Source: JADKAC01 sp964492065 | Lineage (GTDB): Bacteria > Bacteroidota > Bacteroidia > Chitinophagales > BACL12 | Assembly: GCA_964492065.1 (NCBI GenBank) | Contig: CAZBHH010000030.1 | Span: forward strand, 1 to 27,932 | Length of the DNA: 27,932 nucleotides | Direction of reading: 5' to 3' | In this document: in pieces, positions 15,972-25,119 of the stretch | Position numbering within the stretch: the first letter of the stretch is position 1 | Layout of the letters: every line of letters starts with the position of its first letter | Notes under the pieces: model-generated | The model's database searches: none | What the model was told of the DNA's origin: nothing | What the model saw: the letters and a program-made list of their open reading frames with translations, nothing else | Program-made: the position numbers and the translations under genes

Positions 15972-18900
15972 ATGAAAATTACAAAACTGATGGTGGCCAA
16001 CCGTGGGGAAATAGCCATACGTGTATTGCGTGCCGCCACCGAATTAGGCGTGCGGACAGTTGCCATTTACACGTATGAAGACCGCTATTCGCTGCACCGC
16101 TACAAAGCCGATGAGGCATACCAGGTGGGCAAAGATGCCGATCCGCTGAAGCCGTATCTCGACATTGAGGAAATCATCCGGGTGGCAAAGCGGGAAGGCG
16201 TCAATGCCATACATCCGGGCTACGGATTTTTGAGTGAAAATGTGCAGTTCGCAAAACGCTGCCGCGAAGAGGACATCATTTTTATCGGTCCCGACCCGGA
16301 GGTGATGGAACAATTGGGAGATAAAATTGCCGCCAAAAAAGTGGCGGTGGCAACGGGCGTTCCGGTGATACCGGATAATAAACAGGCGCTTACCTCGGTG
16401 GATATCGCACTGGCAGAGGCCAGGGCCATCGGCTACCCGATTATGCTGAAATCCGCCGCCGGCGGCGGCGGCCGCGGTATGCGCAGGGTGTATAGCGATG
16501 ATGCATTGATAAAGGGATTCAATGAAGCAAAGCGGGAAGCGGGCAATGCCTTTGGCGACGATACGCTGTTCATGGAGAAATTTGTGGTGCAACCCAAACA
16601 TATTGAAGTCCAAATTCTCGGCGACCAGTTCGGGAATATTGTGCACCTGTACGAAAGGGATTGCTCGCTGCAGCGCCGCTTTCAGAAGGTAATTGAAATT
16701 GCGCCGGCACCCAATCTGCCGCAGGAGGTAAGAGATAAATTATACGACTACGCCTTGCGCATAGCAAGACACGTGCATTACAACAATGCGGGGACAGTGG
16801 AATTTTTAGTGGACAAAGAGCAGAATATTTATTTCATTGAAGTAAATCCCCGCATCCAGGTGGAACATACCGTTACGGAGGTTATCACCGGCATTGATAT
16901 CGTCCGCTCGCAAATCCTGATAGCCAGCGGCCATCGCCTGGACTCATCGGGCATTTTCATCCCTTCGCAGGAAACGGTGGCACTCAACGGGTTTGCCGTA
17001 CAATGCCGCATTACAACGGAAGACCCCACCCAGGATTTCAAACCCGATTACGGAACGGTGATTGCCTATCGCAATGCGGGAGGTTTTGGCATCCGCATCG
17101 ACGAGGGCAGCTCCTACCCCGGCGTAAAAATTTCGCCGTTTTTCGATTCGATGCTCGCAAAAATTACCGCCTCCGGCCGCACCTTTAAAGGCACGATTCA
17201 ACGCATGCGCCGCACGCTTGCCGAATTCAGGATACGGGGCGTGAAAACAAATATCGCCTTCCTCGAAAATATCCTGGATCACCCCGACTTCCAGGAGGGA
17301 AATATTACCGTAAACTTTTTGGAAGAGCATCCGCAGGTGCTGCAGTTCCCCCCCAAACTCGACCGCGGTACCCGCATACTGAAATACCTGGCAGAAGTGT
17401 GCGTCAATGGCAATCCCGACGTAAAACATTACGACCCCAACCGCAAATTTATCACTCCCGTAATACCCGATTACGATGAAGACAAGAAGCCTGCCGATGG
17501 CACCAAACAGTTGCTCGACAGCCTCGGCCCCGAAAAATTCGCCCAATGGCTCAAGTCGCAGAAACAGGTGATGTTTACCGATACCACGATGCGGGATGCA
17601 CATCAAAGCCTGTTGGCCACACGGGTACGCACCACCGATATGATGAAAGTAGCGGCGAGCTATGCGCAAAATCACCCGCAAACATTTAGTATGGAAGTGT
17701 GGGGCGGCGCCACCTTTGATGTCGCCATGCGCTTTTTATATGAAGACCCCTGGAAACGCCTGCAATTATTGCGTGAGGCGATGCCCAATATTTTATTGCA
17801 GATGCTGCTGCGTGGCTCCAACGCCGTTGGCTACACGTCGTACCCCGACAACCTGGTAGAAAAATTTATCGAAGAAGCCTGGAAAAACGGCAATGATGTC
17901 TTTCGCATTTTCGATTCGTTGAATTGGGTGGACAGCATGCTGGTGAGTATAAAGACCGTGCGTGAAAGAACCGGCGGCATCGCAGAAGCAGCCATCAGTT
18001 ACACCGGCGATATTCTCGATCCGAAGAAGACAAAGTACAATTTACAATACTATCTCGACCTGGCACGCAGGCTGGAAGATGCCGGCGCTCACATCCTGGG
18101 CATCAAGGATATGACCGGATTATTAAAACCCTATGCCGCCGCCCTGCTGGTTTCGGAACTGAAAAAAGTTATTGATATTCCGATTCACCTGCACACACAT
18201 GACACCTCCTCCGTTCAGGCAGCCACCTATATCAAGGCAATTGAAGCAGGTGTGGATGTGGTGGATGTGGCGCTCGGCAGCATGAGCGGGCTGACTTCGC
18301 AACCGAACTTTGAAAGCCTGGTAGAAAGCCTGCGCAACACGCCGTATGCCACTGACTTCAACCTGGACTCACTGCACCAGTTTTCTGATTACTGGGAAAA
18401 TGTCCGCGAAATTTATTACCCCTTTGAGAGTGGATTAAAAGCCGGCACTGCCCAGGTGTACCGCAACGAAATTCCCGGCGGCCAATACTCCAACCTGAGA
18501 CCGCAGGCTTTTGGCCTGGGACTGGGAGAAAAATTACCCGCTATCAAAAAAGCCTATGAAGAAGTAAACGAATTATTTGGCGACGTGGTGAAAGTAACGC
18601 CTTCAAGTAAAGTGGTCGGCGATATGGCCATGTTTATGGTAACAAATAATTTAACCAAAGAGGATATCTTTAATAAGGGGGCAACACTCTCCTTCCCCCA
18701 ATCGGTAATCGGATATTTCCGCGGCGATATCGGCCAGCCCTATGGCGGCTTCCCGGAAACATTGCAGAAAATAATATTAAAGGATATCAAACCCTACACC
18801 GATCTGCCAAACAAACATCTCGAGCCGGTAGATTTTGATAAGGAATATGCCGCCTTTAAGGAAAAATTCGGTAAAGAAGTGCAGATGACCGATTTCCTGA

Positions 18901-19406
18901 GTTACAAATTATACCCAAAGGTGTTTGAAGATTATTTCAACCACAAAAAGGAATACGGCGATGTAAGTGTTATACCGACGCCTTACTTCTTTTACGGCCT
19001 GCGCCAAAATGAAGAGATACTCATTACCATTGACAAGGGTAAGAGTATCATGGTGCGGTTATTAAATATCTTACCTGCCGATGAAAACGGTATGCGCCCG
19101 GTATTCTTCCGATTAAACGGTCAGACACGTGTGATTGAATGCGCTGACAAAAATGTCGAAGTAAAAAAGGTATCGCATAAAAAGGTGAGCGGCGAAAGCG
19201 AAATCGGCGCTCCATTACAGGGAATGCTCGCCAGGATATTCGTAAAAGCCGGTGATGCAGTGAAGAAAAATCAACCGCTGTTTACCATTGAAGCAATGAA
19301 AATGGAAACTACCATTACCGCCAGCGCCGAAGGGAAAATTAAGGCTATCGTTTTGGCGGAACGCACTATGGTGGAAGCGGATGATGTGGTGTTGGAAATG
19401 GAGTAA
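15972..19406 (+). CDS. pyc: Pyruvate carboxylase, single-chain
   Basis: The 1144-aa enzyme converts pyruvate, bicarbonate and ATP to oxaloacetate, refilling the TCA cycle. The N-terminal biotin carboxylase domain (1-~460) has VANRGEIAIRVLRAA, the ATP-grasp glycine loop KSAAGGGGRGM (~160-170) and EVNPRIQVEHTVTE (~290). The carboxyltransferase domain (~530-800) has FTDTTMRDAHQS (~535), a GIKDMTGL segment with Lys712, which is carboxylated in this family, and the metal-binding HLHTHD with His739/His741. The C-terminal biotinyl domain has EAMKMET with Lys1110 as the biotin site. Domain order and length are those of the alpha4 single-chain type. The ATG follows an A+T-rich leader. No biotin ligase gene is nearby. 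Confidence 0.97.
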   Translation: MKITKLMVANRGEIAIRVLRAATELGVRTVAIYTYEDRYSLHRYKADEAYQVGKDADPLKPYLDIEEIIRVAKREGVNAIHPGYGFLSENVQFAKRCREEDIIFIGPDPEVMEQLGDKIAAKKVAVATGVPVIPDNKQALTSVDIALAEARAIGYPIMLKSAAGGGGRGMRRVYSDDALIKGFNEAKREAGNAFGDDTLFMEKFVVQPKHIEVQILGDQFGNIVHLYERDCSLQRRFQKVIEIAPAPNLPQEVRDKLYDYALRIARHVHYNNAGTVEFLVDKEQNIYFIEVNPRIQVEHTVTEVITGIDIVRSQILIASGHRLDSSGIFIPSQETVALNGFAVQCRITTEDPTQDFKPDYGTVIAYRNAGGFGIRIDEGSSYPGVKISPFFDSMLAKITASGRTFKGTIQRMRRTLAEFRIRGVKTNIAFLENILDHPDFQEGNITVNFLEEHPQVLQFPPKLDRGTRILKYLAEVCVNGNPDVKHYDPNRKFITPVIPDYDEDKKPADGTKQLLDSLGPEKFAQWLKSQKQVMFTDTTMRDAHQSLLATRVRTTDMMKVAASYAQNHPQTFSMEVWGGATFDVAMRFLYEDPWKRLQLLREAMPNILLQMLLRGSNAVGYTSYPDNLVEKFIEEAWKNGNDVFRIFDSLNWVDSMLVSIKTVRERTGGIAEAAISYTGDILDPKKTKYNLQYYLDLARRLEDAGAHILGIKDMTGLLKPYAAALLVSELKKVIDIPIHLHTHDTSSVQAATYIKAIEAGVDVVDVALGSMSGLTSQPNFESLVESLRNTPYATDFNLDSLHQFSDYWENVREIYYPFESGLKAGTAQVYRNEIPGGQYSNLRPQAFGLGLGEKLPAIKKAYEEVNELFGDVVKVTPSSKVVGDMAMFMVTNNLTKEDIFNKGATLSFPQSVIGYFRGDIGQPYGGFPETLQKIILKDIKPYTDLPNKHLEPVDFDKEYAAFKEKFGKEVQMTDFLSYKLYPKVFEDYFNHKKEYGDVSVIPTPYFFYGLRQNEEILITIDKGKSIMVRLLNILPADENGMRPVFFRLNGQTRVIECADKNVEVKKVSHKKVSGESEIGAPLQGMLARIFVKAGDAVKKNQPLFTIEAMKMETTITASAEGKIKAIVLAERTMVEADDVVLEME

Positions 19407-19505
19407 CGCGATTGTGATTGTGGAATAAACAGTTTTGGCGACGCCGGTAATGTGTATTCAAAAGCGCTTACTTCGGTTTACCCGATTATATCTCAATTAA
19501 TGATT

Positions 19506-19982
19506 ATGAAAAACGGAAGAAGAAACTGGATTAAAAAGGTGGGGCTGCTGCTCGCCGGAATGGGAATTGCAAAATTCAATCTGAATGCAAATACAAATGC
19601 GGCGGACGGCATGTCGCTGGGGGCTTTCTCCATCAGTTTAAGCGTAAAGGATATTCAGGTTTCAAAGACATTTTATGAACATCTCGGGTTTACCGTATTC
19701 GGCGGCAGTATTGAAAAAAATTACCTCATCATGAAAAACAATAATGCGCTGATCGGCCTGTTCCAGGGAATGTTTGAAGGCAATATCCTCACCTTTAACC
19801 CCGGCTGGGATGAAAATGCGCAGGAAATGGCGGATTTTACCGACGTCAGGGAAATACAGCAGCACCTGATAAGCAAAGGAATTACGCTCATTGCGGAAGC
19901 CGATGTCAACAGCACCGGGCCGGCGAGCATCCTGTTAGCCGATCCTGACGGCAATCGGATATTACTGGATCAACACCGCTGA
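19506..19982 (+). CDS. VOC (glyoxalase/bleomycin-resistance) fold protein with signal-like N-terminus
   Basis: The 158-aa product carries one vicinal-oxygen-chelate domain (about 36-158): FSISLSVKDIQVSKTFYEHL, then GFTVFGG, then LLADPDGNRILLDQH. The N-terminus MKNGRRNWIKKVGLLLAGMG is unusual for this fold: a twin-arginine-like RRNWIKK and a hydrophobic stretch suggest export by Tat or Sec. The first metal-ligand position, usually His at the start of the first strand, is a Ser here, so glyoxalase I activity is unlikely. Other in-frame starts are the GTG at 19452 and ATG at 19500; I chose the ATG nearest the basic region. The TGA stop is the first TGA of the downstream repeat array. Substrate unknown. 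Confidence 0.78.
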   Translation: MKNGRRNWIKKVGLLLAGMGIAKFNLNANTNAADGMSLGAFSISLSVKDIQVSKTFYEHLGFTVFGGSIEKNYLIMKNNNALIGLFQGMFEGNILTFNPGWDENAQEMADFTDVREIQQHLISKGITLIAEADVNSTGPASILLADPDGNRILLDQHR

Positions 19983-20205
19983 TCTCGCTGATATATTTTC
20001 TGCGTCTATCTGCGGCATCTGCGGGAAAAAGTATCCCGCTGATCTCGCTGATTTGCGCTGATCTTTTTCTGCGAACATCTGCGGCATCTGCGGGAAAAAA
20101 GTATCCCGCTGATCTCGCTGATTTGCGCTGATCTTTTTCTGCGACCATCTGCGTCTATCTGCGGGAAAAAGTATCCCGCTGATCTCGTGGATTTGCGCTG
20201 ATTTA
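19976..20205. repeat. Tandem array of ~70-bp units, each an imperfect inverted repeat
   Basis: GTATCCCGCTGATCTCG begins at 20031, 20101 and 20171, giving an exact 70-bp period. A partial unit (19976-20030) precedes and another (20171-20205) follows, about 3.3 units in all. Within a unit, CCCGCTGATCTCGCTGAT can pair with ATCTGCGGCATCTGCGGG, so each could fold into a long hairpin. Variation is concentrated in GCGAACATCTGCGGC versus GCGACCATCTGCGTC. The first unit supplies the stop codon of the VOC-fold gene. No protein-coding sense is seen. CTGAT/ATCTGCG-rich intergenic repeats of this look occur in many Bacteroidota genomes. Confidence 0.85.
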
Positions 20206-20223
20206 TTTTGTCTTTAATTATTT

Positions 20224-20258
20224 ACCCGGCTTGTTTAATTTTAAGGCCGGGTTCTGTT
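20224..20258 (+). terminator. Possible terminator hairpin after the repeat array
   Basis: ACCCGGC (20224-20230) pairs perfectly with GCCGGGT (20246-20252) over a 15-nt A+T-rich loop, followed by TCTGTTTT. It could end transcription from the VOC-fold gene. It lies right against, or inside, the 5' end of the next frame, so it might instead control that gene. Confidence 0.4.
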
Positions 20259-20621
20259 TTGAAACATCAAAGTGCCATACGGGCTTACGCCATCCTGTTG
20301 TTGCTGTTGTACAGTTTCAGCAATAGCCCGTATATTAAATTTCACACACATCACTTCACCCCGGCTCACCATTTTGATTACCTGAGCAATCGTGGAAATA
20401 CCGACAATGCGCCTTGTTTTACCTTGCAGCAGGATGAAAAAAGATGCGCCTTATGCGATAACCACTCCGTATCGCTTCACGATAATTTTCAATTCGGTTT
20501 TGAAAATGCGGTTACCTTCAGTTCGGACCACGGCATTTCATTAGTCAACCGTAACTGCCGAATCATTACACTGCACTCTGCCGGCCGCGGCCCCCCTTGC
20601 GCTGTATTTGCATCTGTCTGA
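20259..20621 (+). CDS. Small His/Cys-rich exported protein, TTG start, next to a TonB receptor
   Basis: The frame has no ATG at all; the best start is the TTG at 20259, giving 120 aa with a basic N-terminus and a hydrophobic segment (AYAILLLLLYSFS, 9-21) as signal peptide or anchor. A TTG at 20208 is also in frame but would run through the terminator-like hairpin. The exported part is rich in possible metal ligands: HTHH (29-32), HH (37-38), CALC (63-66), and Cys53, Cys100 and Cys114. The C-terminal RGPPC recalls the short (A/G)PP ending of small proteins encoded beside metal-related transporters, such as DUF2946; this likeness is from memory. The TonB-dependent receptor begins 60 nt downstream, so a shared job in metal or metallo-ligand uptake is plausible. 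Confidence 0.6.
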   Translation: MKHQSAIRAYAILLLLLYSFSNSPYIKFHTHHFTPAHHFDYLSNRGNTDNAPCFTLQQDEKRCALCDNHSVSLHDNFQFGFENAVTFSSDHGISLVNRNCRIITLHSAGRGPPCAVFASV

Positions 20622-20681
20622 TTGCATTCGGGGTTTTACCCGCAATGCTGTTTAATCGTTTATTTAATCTAACTACCGCAA

Positions 20682-23099
20682 ATGCATCATTTAAAGTTTC
20701 TGTTGTTTACCGTATTACTGCTCGTGTCCTTCAATATCTTCCCGCAAATTACCATCCGCGGTACTATTGACGATAAAGCGACACGCACTGCACTTCCCGG
20801 CGTATCTGTTTACATTCACGATTTGAAAACCGGCAGCGTCACCGACCTCGAAGGCAACTATTCCATTGCGCACCTCAGCCCGGGAACGTATTTGTTTGAA
20901 ATCAGCTTTGTCGGATATAAAAGTATTGTCCAACGCTTCCGGATACTTGGCGACACCATTCTCAATTTCACCCTGGAGGAATCACCCACGGAATTAAATC
21001 AGGTAGTTGTAACAGCAGTAACACATTCCACTGAAATAAAACAAAGCCCAGTAATCATTAAACCCGTTGAAATTTCGGAGTTAAATCAAAACGGTTCCAC
21101 CAATATCATCGATGCACTGAAAAATATCCCCGGAATAAATCAGATAACAACCGGTGCAGGCATATCAAAACCCGTCATCCGCGGCTTGGGGTACAACCGG
21201 GTTATTACCTTGTACAACGGTATCCGTCAGGAAGGACAACAATGGGGCGATGAGCACGGCATTGAAATAGATGAAAATGCAATCGGGAAAATAGAAATTG
21301 TGAAAGGCCCCGGGAGCCTGATGTTTGGCTCTGACGGCATCGCGGGCGCAATTAATTTTCTGTCGCTGAACGCACCGCCGGAAGGAAAAACAGAGTCGCA
21401 TATCAGCAGCGGCTATCAAAGCAATAATAACCTGGCGGAAATTTCAGTAATGCACGCAGCCAATAAAAACGGATTGCAATGGTCGGGCCGGTTCAGCAAT
21501 ACGTATGCCGGCAATTACCGGAATTCCTATGATGGAAAAGTATATAATTCGGGCTTTAAAGAATACGCAGCCAATGTGTTTGTGGGTGTAAATAAACATT
21601 GGGGTTACTCAAATAATGATCTGAGTATATTCAATACTTCACCGGGTATCGTTGAAGGCGAAAGAGACAGTACCGGTGATTTTGTATTTGCACAACCTGC
21701 GACCGGCGATTCGATACGCTTTGCCACCGCAACCGCAGATGATTTAAACGGATATAACATCGGCATTCCCTACCAACAAGTACAGCATTTCAGGGCGGTA
21801 TCCAATAATTTTCTGATGCTCAATACAGGCAGCATCCATCTCGATCTGGGCTTTCAGAAAAACATCCGCAGAGAATACGGCGATGTATTGCATCCCGATG
21901 AGCCGGGTTTATACTTTGACCTGAATACGGTTAATTTCAATTTCAGGTATAACCTGGAAGAATACGGCGGGTGGCGAATGACTATCGGTTCAGGAGGCAT
22001 GTACCAATCAAATACAAACAAGGGATCGGAATTTATTATCCCCGGCTATGCGCTGTTCGATGCAGGTATTTATGTATTCACTCAAAAACAGATTTATAAT
22101 AAATGGATGCTCGCCGGCGGACTGAGATATGACAACCGCTATCTCGTCGCAGAAGAATTATATCTCGATTCGATTGGCGCTTCCACACACCCGGACGACC
22201 CGGAGGCCACCTTAAAATTCCCGTCATTCAACAACAGCTACAACAGCATTTCGGGAAGTATTGGCGCCACCTTTCAGCCCGACGCCGTTTCGAGTTTCAA
22301 AATAAATATCTCAAGGGGATTTCGTGCACCCAATATCGCCGAGCTCGCCTCCAACGGGCAACATGAAGGCACCTTCCGCTACGAATACGGAAACAGGGAT
22401 TTGCAGGCAGAGGTAAGCACTCAACTGGACATTGCCTATTTTTTAAATGACGATCACGTTACGGTGGAACTAACACCATTTATAAACAACATCAATAATT
22501 ACATTTTCATTGAAAAACTCAACAGCATCTTTGGAGGCGATTCAATACCTGATACCGCATCTCTTACTCCGGCATACCGCTTTACACAGGGAAAAGCGCA
22601 ACTGACCGGCGCTGAAATCTATGTGGACATTCACCCGCATCCCCTCGATTGGCTGCATCTGGAAAATGCCTTTTCTTTTGTGAATGCAATACAAAAAAAT
22701 CAACCCGACACCTCCAGGTATTTACCGAACACACCCGCACCAAAATACCGCTGTGTGCTGCGGGCTCAATTCAAATCTGCCGGCAGTAAATTGCACAATG
22801 TGTATTTCAAAATTGGCCTGGATTACTATTTCCGACAACAACGCTATTTTGCAGCCTACGGAACCGAAACGGCAACACCGGCCTACACCCTCTTAAGTGC
22901 AGGCATGGGCTCGGATATTGCGCTCTTCGGTAAAAAGGATTTTCTCCAGGTATATATCTCTGCAGAAAACCTGGCGGACATCGCCTATCAGAGCCACCTG
23001 AGCAGGTTGAAGTATGCACCCTTGAATCCGCTAACCGGCAGGCAGGGCGTTTATAATATGGGCAGAAATATTAGTCTGAAGATATTATTTAATATCTGA
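20682..23099 (+). CDS. TonB-dependent outer-membrane receptor
   Basis: The 805-aa protein has a signal peptide (1-~21), a carboxypeptidase-D regulatory-like domain (~24-100; GTIDDKATRTALPGVSVYIH), a TonB-box-like segment (~106-112; NQVVVTA), the plug (~125-230; IIDALKNIPGI, KPVIRGLGYNRV, IEIVKGPGSLMFGSDGIAGA) and a beta-barrel to the end (..NMGRNISLKILFNI). It would import a ligand across the outer membrane with TonB-ExbBD energy. A His-containing plug loop, GQQWGDEHGIEID, and the His/Cys-rich neighbour argue for a metal or metal chelate over a glycan. There is no SusD partner, which also speaks against polysaccharide uptake. The exact ligand cannot be read from sequence. Confidence 0.92.
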   Translation: MHHLKFLLFTVLLLVSFNIFPQITIRGTIDDKATRTALPGVSVYIHDLKTGSVTDLEGNYSIAHLSPGTYLFEISFVGYKSIVQRFRILGDTILNFTLEESPTELNQVVVTAVTHSTEIKQSPVIIKPVEISELNQNGSTNIIDALKNIPGINQITTGAGISKPVIRGLGYNRVITLYNGIRQEGQQWGDEHGIEIDENAIGKIEIVKGPGSLMFGSDGIAGAINFLSLNAPPEGKTESHISSGYQSNNNLAEISVMHAANKNGLQWSGRFSNTYAGNYRNSYDGKVYNSGFKEYAANVFVGVNKHWGYSNNDLSIFNTSPGIVEGERDSTGDFVFAQPATGDSIRFATATADDLNGYNIGIPYQQVQHFRAVSNNFLMLNTGSIHLDLGFQKNIRREYGDVLHPDEPGLYFDLNTVNFNFRYNLEEYGGWRMTIGSGGMYQSNTNKGSEFIIPGYALFDAGIYVFTQKQIYNKWMLAGGLRYDNRYLVAEELYLDSIGASTHPDDPEATLKFPSFNNSYNSISGSIGATFQPDAVSSFKINISRGFRAPNIAELASNGQHEGTFRYEYGNRDLQAEVSTQLDIAYFLNDDHVTVELTPFINNINNYIFIEKLNSIFGGDSIPDTASLTPAYRFTQGKAQLTGAEIYVDIHPHPLDWLHLENAFSFVNAIQKNQPDTSRYLPNTPAPKYRCVLRAQFKSAGSKLHNVYFKIGLDYYFRQQRYFAAYGTETATPAYTLLSAGMGSDIALFGKKDFLQVYISAENLADIAYQSHLSRLKYAPLNPLTGRQGVYNMGRNISLKILFNI

Positions 23100-23165
23100 C
23101 GTATCAGCGCCACAGCGGAATTATTTGCAATATTGGCATTGCCGGAGTATAAAACAGTGTGTAAA

Positions 23166-23300
23166 ATGAAATGCGATTGCAATAGAAAACCCTTACCATC
23201 GCATCTTATTTATAAATTTGTCGAATCTGGCAATTCAGATACCGGAATTACCCGGCTAACAGAAGCAGGCATTGCAATTGTAAAGAAAGAAAGGCAATAA
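23166..23300 (+). CDS. Possible 44-aa small ORF
   Basis: An ATG-started frame encodes MKCDCNRKPLPSHLIYKFVE and 24 more residues, ending KKERQ. It has a CxC near the N-terminus and a basic C-terminus, with no signal peptide or membrane segment. It lies alone in the 351-nt space between the TonB receptor and folE genes. Nothing is recognised, and it may be chance; the composition is protein-like. The rest of the space (23301-23450) shows no gene and may hold the folE promoter. Confidence 0.25.
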   Translation: MKCDCNRKPLPSHLIYKFVESGNSDTGITRLTEAGIAIVKKERQ

Positions 23301-23450
23301 TTATATTTACGGAACAATTGAACTAATGCAAACCTCATTTGTTTGATGTTCCCGGTGTATCAATGGACTGCCCAACGGCAATTAACAAGTGAAGCAGCAG
23401 TATGAAACCACACGGTATATAAGCACTCAATACTCAAAAAACATAAAGAG

Positions 23451-24065
23451 ATGAACGAAATAGAAGAAGGATACAAGCGAATGGAACAGTACAATCCGGA
23501 GATCACCGGGAAACTCATGGAAAATTATGCAGAGATACTCGGTGGTATCGGCGAAGACGTTACCCGGGAAGGGCTTAAAAAAACGCCTGAACGCATTGCA
23601 AAAGCGGTGCAGTATCTCACACAGGGATACACTATGGATGCGGAAGCAGTCATACGGTCAGCCACATTTCACGAAGAGTGCAATGAAATGATTATCGTCA
23701 AGGACATTGAATTGTACTCGATGTGCGAACACCATATGCTGCCATTTTTCGGCAGGGCACATGTAGCGTATATCCCGAATAAAAAAATTGTAGGCCTCAG
23801 TAAAATTGCCAGGGTAGTCGATATCTTTTCCCGGCGCCTGCAAGTACAGGAACGCCTCACCCATCAGATTGTACAATGCCTTCAAAACACATTAAACCCC
23901 TATGGCGTGGCAGTGGTAATTGAAGCGAGCCATTTGTGTATGATGATGCGGGGCGTGCAAAAGCAAAACAGCGTTACGACGACTTCTGCGTTTACGGGGC
24001 AGTTCCAAATGGTGGAAACACGCAATGAATTTATCAACCTGATTGCAGCAAACTTGAGTAAATAA
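23451..24065 (+). CDS. folE: GTP cyclohydrolase I
   Basis: The 204-aa enzyme turns GTP into 7,8-dihydroneopterin triphosphate, the first step to tetrahydrofolate. The zinc site is complete: Cys92 and His95 in MCEHHMLPF and Cys163 in SHLCMMMRGV. Other family motifs are GEDVTREGLKKTPERIAKA (36-54), IPNKKIVGLSKIARVVD (108-124) and the C-terminal TTTSAFTGQF. Size is usual for the type IA enzyme. The ATG at 23451 starts a helix-rich N-terminus. fabD follows after only 18 nt, so the two likely share a transcript. Confidence 0.96.
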   Translation: MNEIEEGYKRMEQYNPEITGKLMENYAEILGGIGEDVTREGLKKTPERIAKAVQYLTQGYTMDAEAVIRSATFHEECNEMIIVKDIELYSMCEHHMLPFFGRAHVAYIPNKKIVGLSKIARVVDIFSRRLQVQERLTHQIVQCLQNTLNPYGVAVVIEASHLCMMMRGVQKQNSVTTTSAFTGQFQMVETRNEFINLIAANLSK

Positions 24066-24083
24066 CAACTTAACGGATACAGG

Positions 24084-24965
24084 ATGAAAAAAGCATATAT
24101 TTTCCCGGGACAGGGCTCCCAATTCCCCGGAATGGGTAAAGACCTGTACGCAACTAACCCGCAGGCGAAAGAATTATTTGAGCGGGCAAACGATTTGTTA
24201 GGGTTTCGCATTACGGATATTATGTTCGGCGGAACGGATGCGGATTTAAAACAAACGAAAGTTACCCAGCCGGCAATTTTTTTACACTCGGTAATACTCG
24301 CTACCACGATTGAACACTTTGCACCCGATATGGTCGCAGGCCATTCACTCGGCGAATTCTCCGCATTGGTGGCCAATAAAGCCGTATCGCTGGAAGACGC
24401 ATTATTACTGGTGAGCAAACGGGCAATGGCGATGCAGAAGGCTTGTGAGAAGCAGGAATCCACTATGGCCGCCGTATTGGGGCTCGACGATGCCACTGTC
24501 GAACAAATTTGCAGGGATACGCCCGGAATTGTCGTCGCAGCAAATTATAATTGTCCGGGACAGTTGGTAATAAGTGGTGAGTTAGAAGCAGTAAAAACTG
24601 CCTGTGAAAATATGAAAGCCGCAGGTGCTAAACGAGCAATTATTTTACCGGTGGGTGGTGCGTTTCATTCCCCATTAATGGCACCTGCGCAGGAAGAATT
24701 ACGAGCGGCAATTGATGCCACACATTTTAAAACTCCTATCTGTCCGGTATATCAAAATGTAAGTGCACTGCCCGTAACAGATCCTGAATTAATAAAACAA
24801 AACTTAATTGCTCAATTAACAGCACCTGTAAGATGGACACAAAGTGTGCAGGCCATGACACATGATGGCGCCACACATTTTATTGAAGTAGGTCCTGGAA
24901 AAGTGTTACAAGGACTGGTGAAAAAAATAAGCCCCGAAGCAGAAGTTTCAGCAGCAATTGCGTAA
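24084..24965 (+). CDS. fabD: Malonyl-CoA:ACP transacylase
   Basis: The 293-aa enzyme loads malonyl groups from CoA onto acyl carrier protein for fatty-acid synthesis. It has the N-terminal FPGQGSQFPGMG (7-18), the active-site GHSLGE (86-91) with Ser88, Arg113 in SKRAMAMQ, which binds the malonyl carboxylate, and the catalytic His195 in GGAFHSPLM. GPGKVLQGLVKKI closes the domain. It is a stand-alone transacylase, not a polyketide-synthase module. The gene lies 18 nt behind folE in the same direction. After the stop comes a small CCCC/GGGG hairpin (25030-25042) without a T-run. Confidence 0.96.
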   Translation: MKKAYIFPGQGSQFPGMGKDLYATNPQAKELFERANDLLGFRITDIMFGGTDADLKQTKVTQPAIFLHSVILATTIEHFAPDMVAGHSLGEFSALVANKAVSLEDALLLVSKRAMAMQKACEKQESTMAAVLGLDDATVEQICRDTPGIVVAANYNCPGQLVISGELEAVKTACENMKAAGAKRAIILPVGGAFHSPLMAPAQEELRAAIDATHFKTPICPVYQNVSALPVTDPELIKQNLIAQLTAPVRWTQSVQAMTHDGATHFIEVGPGKVLQGLVKKISPEAEVSAAIA

Positions 24966-25119
24966 TAGTAAAGCAGTAACTCATAAAAGCTCTTAAAGGC
25001 TATCACACAAGGATGAGTTTTATGCTAGTCCCCAACGAGGGGAAAACCATTATAACTTCTCCGATTCTATGGTATTAATTCAATTAATTCTTACTTTTGT
25101 TTTAATCGAATTGTTTGTT

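Noticed and set aside
19976..20205. CRISPR array
   Set aside because: The units are contiguous 70-bp tandem copies without unique spacers, and no cas gene is present.
25030..25042. CCCC-AACGA-GGGG hairpin between fabD and the beta-helix gene as a terminator
   Set aside because: Only four base pairs and no T-run on either strand.
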